Positions 44,401 through 57,000 of a stretch of 64,000 nt of DNA are shown here, piece after piece. A program made the position numbers and the translations under genes. Every line of letters begins with the position of its first letter. Position 1 is the first letter of the stretch. Below the pieces are notes generated by a model. It made no database searches, had not been told where the DNA came from, and worked only from the letters and a program-made list of their open reading frames with translations. The DNA comes from Opisthocomus hoazin (lineage: Eukaryota; Chordata; Aves; Opisthocomiformes; Opisthocomidae). The stretch is from NCBI RefSeq assembly GCF_030867145.1, contig NC_134415.1, forward strand, positions 17,400,417-17,464,416. The letters are read 5' to 3'.

Positions 44401-46560
44401 GGTTGGCACTGCCTTCTCGCTTCATGTCCTTCCAGCGTGGAGCTGGGTGTCTGCCCTCTACTCCAAATACAGATTAGGCGCAGGAAGCTCGAGACTGTTG
44501 CTAAGTGTGAGAAGCACATTTTCTTCTGTGCTTCTCCATGCAGCACTCCCTGCCTTTTGCAGGGTTATCTTTGCACACTCTTTATGCGTTGCCTGCACGA
44601 TTGCTTAGCAGTGCTGGACATAATTCTGTTCTCCCCACGGCTCTTGCACATTAGTGTTGCCTGCCTGCCATTCCCCCTCTTCTTTCAAGTCCATTCTTCC
44701 CCATCCCTCTTGAAGCCAGGTGGGGAAGTGGGAATGCTTCATCAGTATCCCAGTGCTCTTCTTAGGCCAAGCTCTTATAGTGGCTACGCAGCATATACGG
44801 GCAAGATGGGGATCCTGCTGGCATAGCCCACTGCATCTTTTCAGCAAGGTTTCCTGTTCTTGATGTGCTTTGGTCTAATTGCTGATGCCAGCAGCTTCTG
44901 TCCACATGGCTGTTGTGCTGGGAAGAGAGAGAGGTCTTGTTTTATGCATGCTGTTTTTCCCCGGAGAAATTGGCGGTTGGTAGTATGGATCTGGCTTAAG
45001 GCAAGGTTCTGAAGATTCCCGTGTGTGTGGCGGGATCTCGGAAGATGTTTGTGCGACTGCATTAAAGAAAGAGGCTGGATCTCTGAAGGGACTGTGTATT
45101 AGAAAGGCGGCACATTGCATCAGCACTAGGAGAAAGCAGCTGCAGGCAGGATTCATGTCTGCCTGTTTTCAGTATGTTCTGCAATTGCTTTTCAGAACCG
45201 CCGCAACTGTGCTGCCTCTGAGCAGCAAGCCAAAGAACCTCTCTGGCTGAAGAGGGGCTGCTGCAGGTCTTTCATGTCCAACCATTACCTGTCACTCCAC
45301 AGAAGGACTGTCTGTCCCCAGAGCTACTCCTGTGAGTGTCTGCTTGTCCCCTCTGTACCCCTGTAATGCTGTGTATGGAGCAGTGGCTTGCTTTGACACA
45401 GCTTCTCTTTCCCCTGGGGATACTCCCGTGCAGGTCTCTTCTCCTGGCTCAGTGCAGAGCATCGCCCTGCAGACAGCCAGCTGCCACTGGTGATGTGACC
45501 TCTGACTCCGTCACGCTAACAAGGTGGCCACGTGGTGTTGCTCGTGGGGAGATGGTGTGCCTTCTCCTGTTGACCTGCATGGAAGAGCAGCTCTGACAGG
45601 TTCCCTTGAGAGCATCCCGCTGTCTCCCGATGTATTGCTGACATGGGCTGGGGGAGGGTGCTACTCTTAAGTGGAATTTCTTACGAGAGTTGCATTTAGT
45701 AGGAGAGTTGTGTGTTGGCCTGGCCCTGCTTTTGCTAATGAAGTGGGGACCTTTAGTAGGCTCAGTCTCAGGTCCCTTCAAAGCCCGGGAGTGAGACAAT
45801 CTTGGCATGATCTTTTACTTAGAGGAAACTTAGATGGTGGTGGGCCTTGTCTCCTGCTTGAAATAATTATCAAGTTCTGATGTCTTCTGCTTGGAGGTCA
45901 GAGAGAGCCTGGCGGTGATGCAGGCTGGTGAGGTCTCTTCAGCTGACCTTAGCGTACTTGGGCTCTTGAGGTCCCAAGGAAGATCTTAAAAGGGATTTGT
46001 CCCTCAGCTCCTTGTGTGTATGGTCTGGACTCCCTTTGTGTGAAACCATTGGACTCTGGAGGCTCTCCGGTGATGCTGGTAACGCTGACATCTTCCCCAG
46101 GATGACGGCATATGCGAGTTGGTGATTTGGTTGTGCTGGGCTCTTGTCTATGCTAGAGGCATAGATGTGAAAATGAATTATAGTGTGTCTGCTGAACTGC
46201 GGTAGCTGCCCAGGGGCTCACTGTTACTCACAGCACAGAAAAGGCAGCTTGAGTTGGCATGAATCAGAAAGTTATAAATCTGTGAGGAAGGAACTGGATT
46301 TGCAGTGGATGCGAAACTCAGTGTGAACTCCTACCTAGGGCAGAAGGAGCCAATGCAGCTATTGCATAGAAGAAGGAATTGGCTTCTGGCTGCGTGGAAA
46401 AAAGGAACAAATAAAATGTGACAGTAAGAACTGTCTTCACATTGCAAAGAAGGTCAGGGGTGACAAGATACTTAAAGGAGTTAATTTTAAAAAGTGGATC
46501 CAAGCAGAAGCAGAACAGGTGACGACTATTTAAGTAAATCAGATGTGGGCATGTGGGCAA
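41428..46560 (+). other. Probable TMEM63B first intron, part 1; no exon recognised
   Basis: No peptide resembling the TMEM63B N-terminus or its membrane segments is seen on the plus strand. A G run of 11 lies at 43687 and an A run at 42656-42668. A short tandem duplication (TAGCCATCCCCTC, two copies) occurs at about 43477-43508. Intron status is inference from human gene order. Confidence 0.4.
43477..43508. repeat. Tandem duplication of a 16-bp unit
   Basis: GTAGCCATCCCCTCYG appears twice in a row with one difference. Minor local duplication. Confidence 0.75.
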
Positions 46561-47700
46561 TGTGTTATGAAATTTCCCTGAAAGTACTTAAAGAGTAGAC
46601 TAAGGCAACTTTTCAGTGGTGAGCAGAACAGCCACCTCAGAGAACATCTAGGTCTGATCCCTTGAAATACAGGGAGAAAGAATGGGACTACAACTAGCCT
46701 CAGTAAACTGGAATAAACAGTTCAGCAGTTAGTGTTTATCCTGTTAAGGAGGTGGGAGAGTATGATGATTAAAAATCCACCAGCATGCATTTGTCTGGAA
46801 CGTACCACGTCAAGTCAGTCAACACCCTTGCCTGAAAGGCTGCTTGCCTGCTGGCTGGGCGGGAGTGACGGATGTGATAGATATTGACTTAAGTCAGTCG
46901 GTGTCACTGACCTGAGTGTCAGTCTTATAGAAAACCAGGCAAGGTGTGGGAGATAGGAAGCATTCCTCAGGTGGACCCACAATCTGTAGAAAAGCTATAC
47001 TCAGAAGGGTTCCAGTTTAATAAGGAGACCCTGACTAGGCAAGGCAGGGGGAAATGTTGGTATTTCTAGGATTTGGGAGCAAGATGAGTTAGTGCTCTGG
47101 TGGGAGGAGAAAAACATGAGGCAAGCCTTGTGCCAGGCTGTATGAGGAGTGACACCTGTAAGGTGCAGGAAGCAATTAGTGCTCTCCTCAGCACAGATGG
47201 GGTGTTGCTGAAGGACAAGGCTCAGATGTAGATACAACCCTTGGAGAAGGATGTGTGCAAACAAAAGAGTATCCAGGAAAACAACCAAAATGATTAAGGT
47301 CTTCAGAAATAAGCTGTGGGAGGAAGGCTGAGAAGAACTGGGACTGTGTAGCCTGAGGAAGAAAAGATGGAAGAGGGAACTTTGTGGTCTTCAAGGATGT
47401 ACAGCAGTGTGCTTCTAAAAGGCTGTAGTTGTGATAAAGCGACTTCCTGCCCTGTCGTCACCTGTAATGAGGGAGTTCAGACCTTATAGTTTTCCCTGAT
47501 GTCAGTTGGGAAGTGAAGCAGAGGAGGAGGTTGTCTTGAAGGGTTTTTTGTGTTTTGTGGGGTTTTTTGACTTTTTTGGAACAAATTAGCCAAAAGTCTG
47601 TAGATGTGGATGAGTTGCAGCTGGTTACGCCTCAAGCAAAGAGTATCACCAGATGACCAATTAAGGCCCCTTCAAGCCTGACAGTTATGTGAAATGTTTG
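46560..47700 (+). mobile_element. Ancient, degraded CR1-family copy
   Basis: The right end reads CCAGATGACCAATTAAGGCC, then CCTTCAAGCCTGACAGTTATGT, the CR1 3' pattern (CCAGATGACCTCC, CCTTCCAGCC) in plus orientation with decay. Upstream, 'agcctgaggaagaaaagatgg' and 'ggtcttcaaggatgtaca' resemble the CR1 C-terminal coding region, and the 46860-46960 stretch resembles the reverse-transcriptase 'FDTVSHNIL' region at nucleotide level. Many indels and stops. Left limit uncertain. Confidence 0.6.
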
Positions 47701-47769
47701 GCACCTGGAAAAGCAGCAGTGAGTAGCACTGGGTATGAGACTTACTGCTGTAGGAGGTGCTGGGGAGAC

Positions 47770-48000
47770 TGATATTAAAATACTCTGTCTAAATCCAGTG
47801 TCAGCACTCAGAAAAGGATACTGAAAAAATGAAGAGAACACAGAAAACAGTTACAAAATAATCTGAGAGCTGGAGAGAAATCTTTACGGTGAGAAACATA
47901 CGGAGATCAATCTGTTTATCTAATCAAGGAAAAGATTAAGGTGGGACTTGGTTATCCTTCATAAGCATAACACATCTTATGACTGTGTATCATTAGCTTG
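47770..48000 (+). mobile_element. Second ancient CR1/L3-like fragment
   Basis: The order 'aacacagaaaacagttac', 'ctgagagctggagagaaat', 'acggtgagaaacatacggagatcaatct', 'atctaatcaaggaaaagattaag' follows the coding pattern of older CR1 elements (fragment encoding ...RVQ, LE..., YGERLRELNLFSLSKEKIK... in general form). It starts about 70 bases after the previous copy ends and keeps the same orientation, so two nested or adjacent old insertions are likely. Confidence 0.6.
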
Positions 48001-51000
48001 GTAGGATATAAATGGCAGGCCATCAGGAGTGGCAGAAAAACCCATGGTGAGATGCTGGGCCTGTGGCCACCTCAAGAGCCGTGCAGCCAGCTCTCCCTTC
48101 TCCTCTTGTGTAGGTGGACGTTCCTGTCTTCGCCTGTTACGACTTTCTTTGTGCACCCCTTTTCTCTGGCTTTCAAAGCCCGCTCTTGTTTGTTGTTCCT
48201 GGCTTGGTATCTGTCTAAGCCCTTTCCTTGAGACTCCTCTACCTTATGAGGAGGCATCTCTGGTAAAAGAAAGCACTAGCTTATCCCCAGCTGATGTAGG
48301 GTGATGCCCTGACAAACCTATGCCCACTCTCTGTGCATGTGCCTCTGAAATTGTTCCCTGGCTCTCCTCACCCCAGCCCATCATCCGCCTCTGAATGATT
48401 TATAGCATCCCTTCCCATGTGGCGCCTGGCTTCTTTGCCTAACGGGCACCTGGGAGCAGTCAGCACCTACCACTGCTCCAAACTCGGCACCCTGGTCAGT
48501 GAAAACGATGAGTGAAACTGAATCACTGTCGGCCCTGGTTCCTGCCAGCCCATGGTCCAGTGCTCTGTCATTTGTATCTGCTGGTTTATTTAGGGTCATT
48601 ACGCCCGTTTTCAGTCCGTGAGGTGACGTTTCTGCTGTAGCCCGATGAACAAGCCTGGAGAGGGAGATTGGGTGAGATGCTGCAGCAGATGGCTTGCTAA
48701 GATCTTGCTACATCCGCAACTTCCCTTTCACCCACTAACGCTGTAATGCTGTTAAAAATAAAGATGATCCAGTGTGCCTGACAGGATGTATCCCTTGTAA
48801 ATCCCTGCTTGCCTGGTGCTCGTGGAATCTCACGCTCTCGTGTCTTCATGTTTTATTATTGCCTGGGATAGGAGGGGAATTTCAAAGCTAGTAGATAGCT
48901 CCTGGCTATGGTTGCAAGTCAGCAAAGCAAATGCTTTGATGTGTTTTAAGGGAGAAGGGGTATAACCCTCCACTGTTTCGCTTGTTTATTTTGTCTTCGC
49001 TCAAGCTTTGTTCCATTTGATGGGAGCAGAGCTTTGGTTTGTAGGAAATAACCTCAGTAAATGCTTGTTTTTTTCTGGGGAGTCAAGCACCAAAGGGTGG
49101 AACAGCCCGAGTTGCTCCAGAAGAGTCTTGTGGAGCAGCAGCCGTAGCTCAGCTCTCCTTTGGTGAGTATGGGGTGAGGGATGCGCCTTCGCACATCAAG
49201 GGCATAAAAACATGGCATGGTAGCAGTATTTGAGCATGGTCGAGGCCATGTCTGTAGAGTGCATTAGGTGCGTCCTTCAAGACACCTGCAGGCAGCGTCT
49301 GGCCTGCTTGATGTGTGGGATTGCCTGTTTTGATTGCTTTGCCGATGTATTATTTTGGAGAAAGCGCTTCTGCTTCTCAGCCTGGCTTATTCCACCACCT
49401 CAAAACACCGAGAAGCGGTTTTGCCAGTATAACTGCTCCTTCATCAGCAGACTTGTGCCTGTGGAGACACGTTGATTACTTGGGTCTTTGTGTCTGCCCC
49501 AGCTGTGCTCGCAGATGTCTCTGGGGTTGGCAGGGTGTGAAAGATCAAATAGGACCTCTAGCTGGAGCTCAGAAATCTAGGGAAGAGAAGGGATGGGGCA
49601 GTCAAAGTAGAGGAGGTGTGCAGTTTTAATTAGCCTCTTTTCAAAATACATGGGAGTGACTGATGCCTGGGTAGGAAAGCAGTGCTGGAAGCGCGTAGCT
49701 GGTAAATAGAGAACAAAGCAGGTTCGGGACAGCTGGAGGAGAGGGGGCTTTTCTCTTTGGACAGCAGCACGTATGCTCTGTGTCTTGTTCGCACTGCATT
49801 TCTTGGAGTAAGAAAAGGGATTTTTAAGCCCGTTTCGTGAAGGTAGGCTCCATCCCACCCAAGCAGTGGTGCAGGTAGAGAGCTGTGTGTTGTGGTCGAA
49901 TGGGTGTGCGGACTGGAAACTCCCAGCCTGGTCCTGAAAAGCTACTGCAGGGGGGTGAGCCTGTCTGGCCCGTAGCAAGCACACCCACCTGCTCTTCCCT
50001 CTGTTCCCTTCCCTTCCCCCTGCCTGTTTCCAGCCTGTCAGTCATCCTGATTAACCTGTAATTGCCTCCCAGCCCACCTCAGCCTTTCAGAGCATCCCTT
50101 GACTTGCAACGCATTACTGATTGCGAAGCCCGCCCTTCTTACCAACCCCTTCTTGCAGAGCTGACTCCAGGCAGAGATTTGGGGCAACACCCTCTCCTCC
50201 TACCCGAGCACCGGGGCTTGGCTGCCTTGTTATTCCTGCTCTGCCTCCCCGCTTAGAGGTGGGTGCGTTTTCATACCCTGTTTTGCATGGAGAAGCCTCT
50301 TGCCAGGTGGATTTCAGGATCATTGAGGGTTTGAGACTTGAACATGGCTGGAGGAAGGTGGTTTAGGGTGAGCTTTTTGATTTTCTGGGGTTTTATCTGC
50401 CCCTACTTCTTCTTAAGGCATGTGTGTTGGGGATGGTGGGACAGGAACTTCTGCCCCATCCCTTGGTAACCCAGCAGGCTAGAAGGCCCAGGAGGAGGCC
50501 CTGCTGGTGCGCGCTGCTGTGCTGGAGGAGGAACCTCCCGTTCTTTCCCCACTACTGTGGCACCGAAACAAATACCAAAGGGAATAGCTGAGACGTGGTT
50601 TCTACGCTTCTTATCTGGTGACTGTGGATGCTAGGGGAGAAGAGCAGCGTACTGTAGAAAATGGTCAGCATGTGTGCTGTCCCTGTTAGGATCCCCTCAT
50701 AGGATTGGCCTGGTCCTAACATTAACCTGAAGTCCTCTCCAGGGAGGGAAGAAATAAAGGAGAAAAGGTGACAGTGGAGGTGTCAAGAAAAGGTGACAAG
50801 CAGGAGGAGAGACGATGTGGAGGAGCCATGTGAGGCATGGGATGAAGAGCCCATGGATGAGGACCAGCAGCTGGGGGCACAGAGCAGAGCATCCTGCGGC
50901 ACCACCACTCCTCGCAGGTACCTGAAAGTGGACCCGCCTGCAGGCAGGAGAGGCTGTGCTGGGGCTGGTGGGGAGTCCCATGGCTCAGGCCAGGGGTGGA

Positions 51001-54000
51001 CAAGGAGTGTTTTATTCCTTCATTCTCACTCCTTGAGACAAACCTGCTGCTCGGTGCCGCTGCCCCCTCCCTCGAGGGCTGGGAGCATACCTGGTCCTGA
51101 AGAGCCCAAGCGCTGACCTGGGATGGGAGACGAAACTAGCAGTGGCAAACCTTCGTAAGGTGCGCTGCTACCTGCCTGGGTGTCTCCCTGGCTGCTTGGA
51201 GCTGACCCGAGCTGGCGGAGGCGGTGTGAAGCTTGTGCTCTTGCAGTTACCCCAGCAAGCAGCTGGGAAACCATCCGAAACCATCTTTGGTTTTAATCCT
51301 GTGGCTGGTGATGCTCTCGAGCAGGGACAGGACGGGTGTTGCTCACCCAGGAGAGGGGTAGAGGCAGAAGCCCTGGCAGAGGAAGGGGCAGCAGGGCAGT
51401 GACAGCCCCCAGCCACTTCCCCGGGCCTTACCGATGGGAGCAGAGGACCATGGCTGCAGGATGTCGTTCCTGGTAACTCCGCAAGGATTTCAGCTGACTG
51501 CAGGTGCGGGTGCAAGCAGTAAAAAACGCTTGTGTGCTGCCGGTGTGTCTGAGCTGGGAAGTGGAGTGTCTTTCTGCTGCCCGTGAGTTAACTCTGTGAT
51601 CCCCCTGGGGGGGTTGCATGTGATTCCCACGGACAGAAGCAGAGGCGCGGGGCGTATCAGCAGCGTGCCCGCGGTCGCACAGCCAGCTGGGGGGGTGCAG
51701 AGCAGAGCCAGGCTGTCCTGCGTCACAGGTCCACACCGCTTCACTGCCACTCTCTAAAACAGAGCACTGACACCTTGTGACTCAGGGCGGGGGGGATGCC
51801 GGGGGCGAGCTGGGTGCGTGGTTGTGAGTGGTGGGGGGTGAGTCAGTGCCAGGGAGAGGTGAATCAGTACCGGGAGGAGTGGGTGGGCTGGGGCACGGGT
51901 GGGGATGGCCGGGAGATGCAATGTGGACGAGTGGGAAGCTGGTAGAGTGGGTGCCCAGCAGTGGGTCCTGAGGTGAGCCAGGAGGATGAAGGGAGCGAAG
52001 GATCATGCTGGGCACAGCCAGCACTGCTGGTGCATCCAGCTCTGGTGGCACATGGATGACAGAAACCTGCACCCCCACCAAGCCTGTGGCTTGTTGGTGG
52101 GGAGAAGCCATGCTCCAGGGATCGCACACGAGGGTGAGCTGAGTGAATGGCTTGTAGCCAAAATTTGTTGTGCAGTTTACCAGCAGTTCCTGGCTGCTAT
52201 GTGTGATGATGTCCTGTGTTCCTACTGCTAAGGCAGCATGCTCCAGGCACACCTCTGGACTCCAAGCTGTGGCTGAACACATGCCAAGCCTCAGCTGAGG
52301 CTTTCTGGTAAAGTCTTCGACGCAACCCTTGCTGTGCCCATTAGGAAAGGTTAAAAACTCAGAAATTGATCCAGTCTCCTAATGTAAACGCACGTCCTCG
52401 CCAGCCTGTTTGGGACTGGTAAGTGCGATGGTGCAGGAGATAGATCTGGGAAATGAAGAGGGGAACTAAGCCAGGAGGTCCATTACCAGTGTGGTGGGGT
52501 GGAAGAGGTGTTGGCTATTTGAAGGCATGAAGGCAATAACTTTCTCAAAGATGGAGAGGAGAATGTGGAGCTCTAAAAATGAGCCTGGCATCGGGAGACA
52601 GCTTGGCTCAGCTGGGAGGGGGGAATGGAAAATGCGGTGGTGGCTCTGGGAAGAGCCAGGGGCTGGCACCCGTTGTTCCGCCTGAATGGGCTTCAAGGCT
52701 CTGATCTGCCACCATATGGGTGTGCAGTTCAGTAACATCATGCAGGGTCTTTTTCCAGCTGCCTGGGAGGGGGTATACCTTGGGCACCGGAGAAAGTCTG
52801 CAAAATTTAAGGAGCCCTAGGAGGTACTAATTTCTTGCCTTCTGTTGCTCAGGAGCATATTCTTGGACGGTATCCCGAATGTGAGACATTGCCATGGGGA
52901 CCTGGGGTTGTAATCCCTCTCCTCCTCCTACCCCGTGTTGAGACCCATAGCAGACGTTGTTGTGCTCATCTCTGCCCATTGCTGAAGGCTGGTGTCCGTA
53001 GCGCCTCAGCAGTTGGATGTCCTTGCTTTATGCAGCCCTCTGAATCTAACTCTTCCCCAGGGGCACTGAGCAAACGCAAGGACAGAGTGACCATCCAGAG
53101 TAGAGGCTGGGCGAGGGTGAGCAGTGGGGGCTGCCTTCCCACCTGCCTGCTGGAGGACTGCCGGCTGGCAGGGTTGTGGTTCCCACTGGAGACGGGCACT
53201 GCCTGAAAAAGCCCTATCAAAGCATTGTAGCAACCAGCAGCCCTTCATTGAGTTGCTGGAAGAGGGTCCCAGGAGCTGTCAGGAGGCTTTCAGAGAGCTT
53301 ATGTTAAATCTGCTCTTCACACCTGGTGGCACTCCATGCTTCTGGAGCCTGGAGCAGGCTACAGGGGAATGCTGGCTCACTCTTGTGTGCTGGGTCTGAT
53401 CTCACATTTTCATAGGAAGATCATCCCAGAGCTTAAAGGTCTGATATAAAAAAAAAAAAAAAATTTGCTGAGCATGCCCTCGAGTCCGCTCGCTTTGGTG
53501 AGGGAGCGGCAGGTGATCATCCATGCAACAGCACCCAGCCCTAAGTAACCCTCCCACGGTCCCCTCATCTTCCCGTGACAGGGGAAAGGTCCAGGGTGCT
53601 CATGCTCCCTTGACTCATCTCGTCCTCCACTTCCAGCAAGAGAGTGCTTGGTGTTGGTAAACAGCGTGTTATAAATAGGCAAGTGATGCTATATTGGGAG
53701 GAGTTTTCTGTGCTGGTGAGCACAGGCGTAGTGGGACCTGGGCCTGGGAGCTGTGGGCTCGGCTGGCAGGCGTGCGGAGGCACTGGTGACCCCTCACTGA
53801 GGGGCTGCTGTGGGCATGCCTGAGGGGAAGCTGCCTGAGCTCTGCCCCCCAGCCCTGGGAAGCCATCCGCAACTGCCCACCCCTGCCGACATGTGGGTGA
53901 GGGCATCGGAGGAGGCTTGCAAGCAGCTAGGATTCCGAAGGAAGAAGCGAGGTGGATATGGCTGTGTTGGGCTGTGGTTGTCCCTGAGGGGCTGCAGGTA

Positions 54001-57000
54001 GGGACAAAGGTACTGCAGCTGGCAGTAGCGAGGTAAAACTTGGGGCAGGGTCACCGTCAGCTTCCTCTGGTTGAAATGGTCCCTGACATAGGAGGAGGTA
54101 TGTGGCCAGCATCTGGGCAAGACTGAAGACGAGCAGATGATTGCACCCGGCTGCTTCGCAGTGCCCACCAGGGTGCTGGGTAGAAGGCGCAGAGCGAGGG
54201 ATCTCCGATTGCTGCCCGGTCACAAACACGCACATCCCTACACCTGTGCCGCCTGGAGAGCGAGCGTTAACCCCGAAGCGCTGCTGGGGCTGCGGGTTTC
54301 TGGTGAGCTGCAGTGAATGAGTCAGCCCTCGGGTGCGTGTGTGACGTGGAGCCCAGCAGAGCTCCGTGCGGCAGGGCTGATCCTCGGAGGTCCCAGCATT
54401 GCCCCGGATGGGATGTGTCCCCCTGCCACCAGACCAGGCAGTCGGTCCCCGGCAGCCATGCCTGGTGGCTGGCACCGCAGCCTCAGCCCAGGCCTGATTT
54501 CCGTACGCGGGGATTCCACAGAGGCGCCGACCGGGATGCCGGTCGGGTGGCGTAAGCGGAGGGCAGGGTGCCAGGGGTGAAATTCCAGCCTCCCCGCTGG
54601 CGTACGGGGTTGCGGCAGGGTTGCTGTGGCAGGCCTCCGGCGTAAAGAGGCAGGCAGGGCGGCAGTGGCGGGGCTGGCCGCCCAGGAGGAGAGGCTGCAG
54701 GAGGTGCTGCCCTCCTGCATCTCTCTGCTTTCCTGTTTCAGGCCCTGGAGGAGCCAAGCACGGCTGCCAGGTTTGTTCTGGGGGCAGCTGGGGGCCTGGG
54801 AGATGCACTCCCACCCTGGCAGCAGCGTAGGGTGGAGAGGGGATGTCTCCACCGCAGGCAGCTGTGGCTCGAGGAGGAGCTGTGAGTTGGAACCTGGGAT
54901 GCTCCTCCTGCTAGGGTGATGCTGAGGCAGGGGACTGCTGACTGTGCAGCAGTGTCCCCCCCCGTCAAACGGGAGAGTGACTGGGGGAAGGAGCAGCTGG
55001 GCTGGTGTGGGAGCTCTCGGAAGGGCCGTGGTGGCTTGCAAAGTGCAAATTGGATCTGGACACTCCTGCAGTTTGAGGAGTGGAGGTCCGCTGCTCAAAG
55101 AAGCAGTGTTGTTTGGCCTTACTCTGTGTTGTCCAGGTTGTGTTTTAAGCCGTGTAAACCTAAAGCTGCCTAGTGCTTTCCTGTGAAATGTCAGGCTGGC
55201 TCGTCTGAGCTGATTGGGATGCATTGGAAGAGCCAGGCAAAAGCCATCCCAGAGAAGAGCCTGACCAGCATGTGAGATGAGGTAGTGTGGCTATGCTTTC
55301 TCCATTGATAAAAAGCAAAATGTCCTGTAAGAGGCTCCTGCCTTATCTCCAGCATGGAGCACGTGTCTTTCCACACCGTGATCTGAAAAGCCAGTGTTAG
55401 GATGGGATCTGTAGATCACCTGCCCCGGGAGGTGACTCTAGATCATACAGCTGCTTGGGAAAACTCTGAGGTACTTGCATGTTTTAGTGGAGGAGACCTT
55501 TTCAAAGTACTCCATAACAGTGATGGAGATGCAGAGGCTGTGTTGGTTGTGTGGTGGTGTTTGCCAAGAGCCGGGCAAGCCCTGACACTAATGCTGGTGA
55601 TCAATAGCAAGGCTGGCAACAAGGTTCAGGTGCGTCCCACTGTGTGAAAATGGGATAGCTAGGGTATTTGAATGGTTGGCGATACAAACGGGAAAACCAA
55701 AGTTCACCATACAACAGTTGATACTCGTCGAACTACTGTGGTTATTTAAAAAAAAGCTTGCTTTCCCCTTCCACTGCAGACAGTTTGGGCACCATAGGAG
55801 GCAGCTGTGCCGGAAGGAAATGGGAAGTGAGAGGAGAAGCTAGGATGACAGGGTATAGAGGTTTCAGTATTTGGCTACGATGTGACTGAAAGAGAACTCT
55901 CTGGCCTCTCAGGCTATGAGTGCACAGGAGTCGTGCTGCAGAGCAGGAGACCGCAGCACCCTTCTCCCTCTGGCTTTGGCCGTAGTCGTGCTTGGGATGT
56001 TTGGGCACAATACGGCTAGAGAGATGCTGACCACACAGAGAGACATCAGCCGTGGAAACAGGCTGGGAAGGTGTGCTTGGAAGGATGCCAGGTGTACAGA
56101 GCTTAGCTTAAGGAGAGCGGAGGCAGGTGAGGTGTCTCCTGACAGCAAGGGATCTTCAATCCCTTTGCTGAGAAGAGGGGAGCAGTATTTATGGAGGAGC
56201 AGCCAGGAGCAGAAGTAATGAAATTTGGAAACAGAATTGGGAGGAATCGCATGCCTTTCAAGTCTGCCGGAACCGTTTGCTCATGAAGAGAAGAAAGCTT
56301 TCTGGTCTAGGATCATTTATTTAACTAGTCACAGTGAAGTGTACTGCAAGAACCTGTTTTTCATCATCAAAGAAAAATTCTGGTGAAGCTACTAGCTACT
56401 TTGCTGTGTGTACCCTGAGACGCTCGACTGGGGCTGGGTTGATAACCGGTGTGCATAGCTGGGGTTCGGAGAATGGTCTTGGAGAACATCTGGTGCTTAA
56501 AGCAGAGCACAGTGCTCAAGTCTGTCCATTTTTAGGTAAACACTTTAGCCATGTTGACTTCAGTGAGAGCATTTCAAGATAAGTATGTGCTTAGGAGCTT
56601 TCCTGAGCAGGGGTGATTTCTTTTTCTTGAAGATCTTTGGAGAAATATCTTAGCCCATACAGCTGCCAAAGCTAGATTTTCATTGGGAGAAATACTAAGT
56701 GGTAACCTCATCTGGGTTATTAATTAGTAATTAATCTCGGAATGCCATAATCTACTGATTGTTCTTATACTCCTGCTCCTGTGATGTGTCTGGGAAGGCC
56801 AAGCAAACTTCACACACGTAAGGAAAATTCTGGAGGAACTGCTTGCTGTTCTGTATTAGAAGTCTCAGCCACAGCTTTAATGAGTGATTTGTCTTTTCAG
56901 GCAATACATGTGGTACGTTGTCCTGATCCAGAAATGAGGTATGGAACAGCACGTTCACAGTCTCCAGCATGTGAACCAGCAAAGAACAGTTTTGTTGTCT

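Noticed and set aside
53927-55224. Two overlapping frames of about 300 codons on the minus strand
   Set aside because: They overlap in different frames in Pro/Ser-rich low-information sequence, with no homology recognised.
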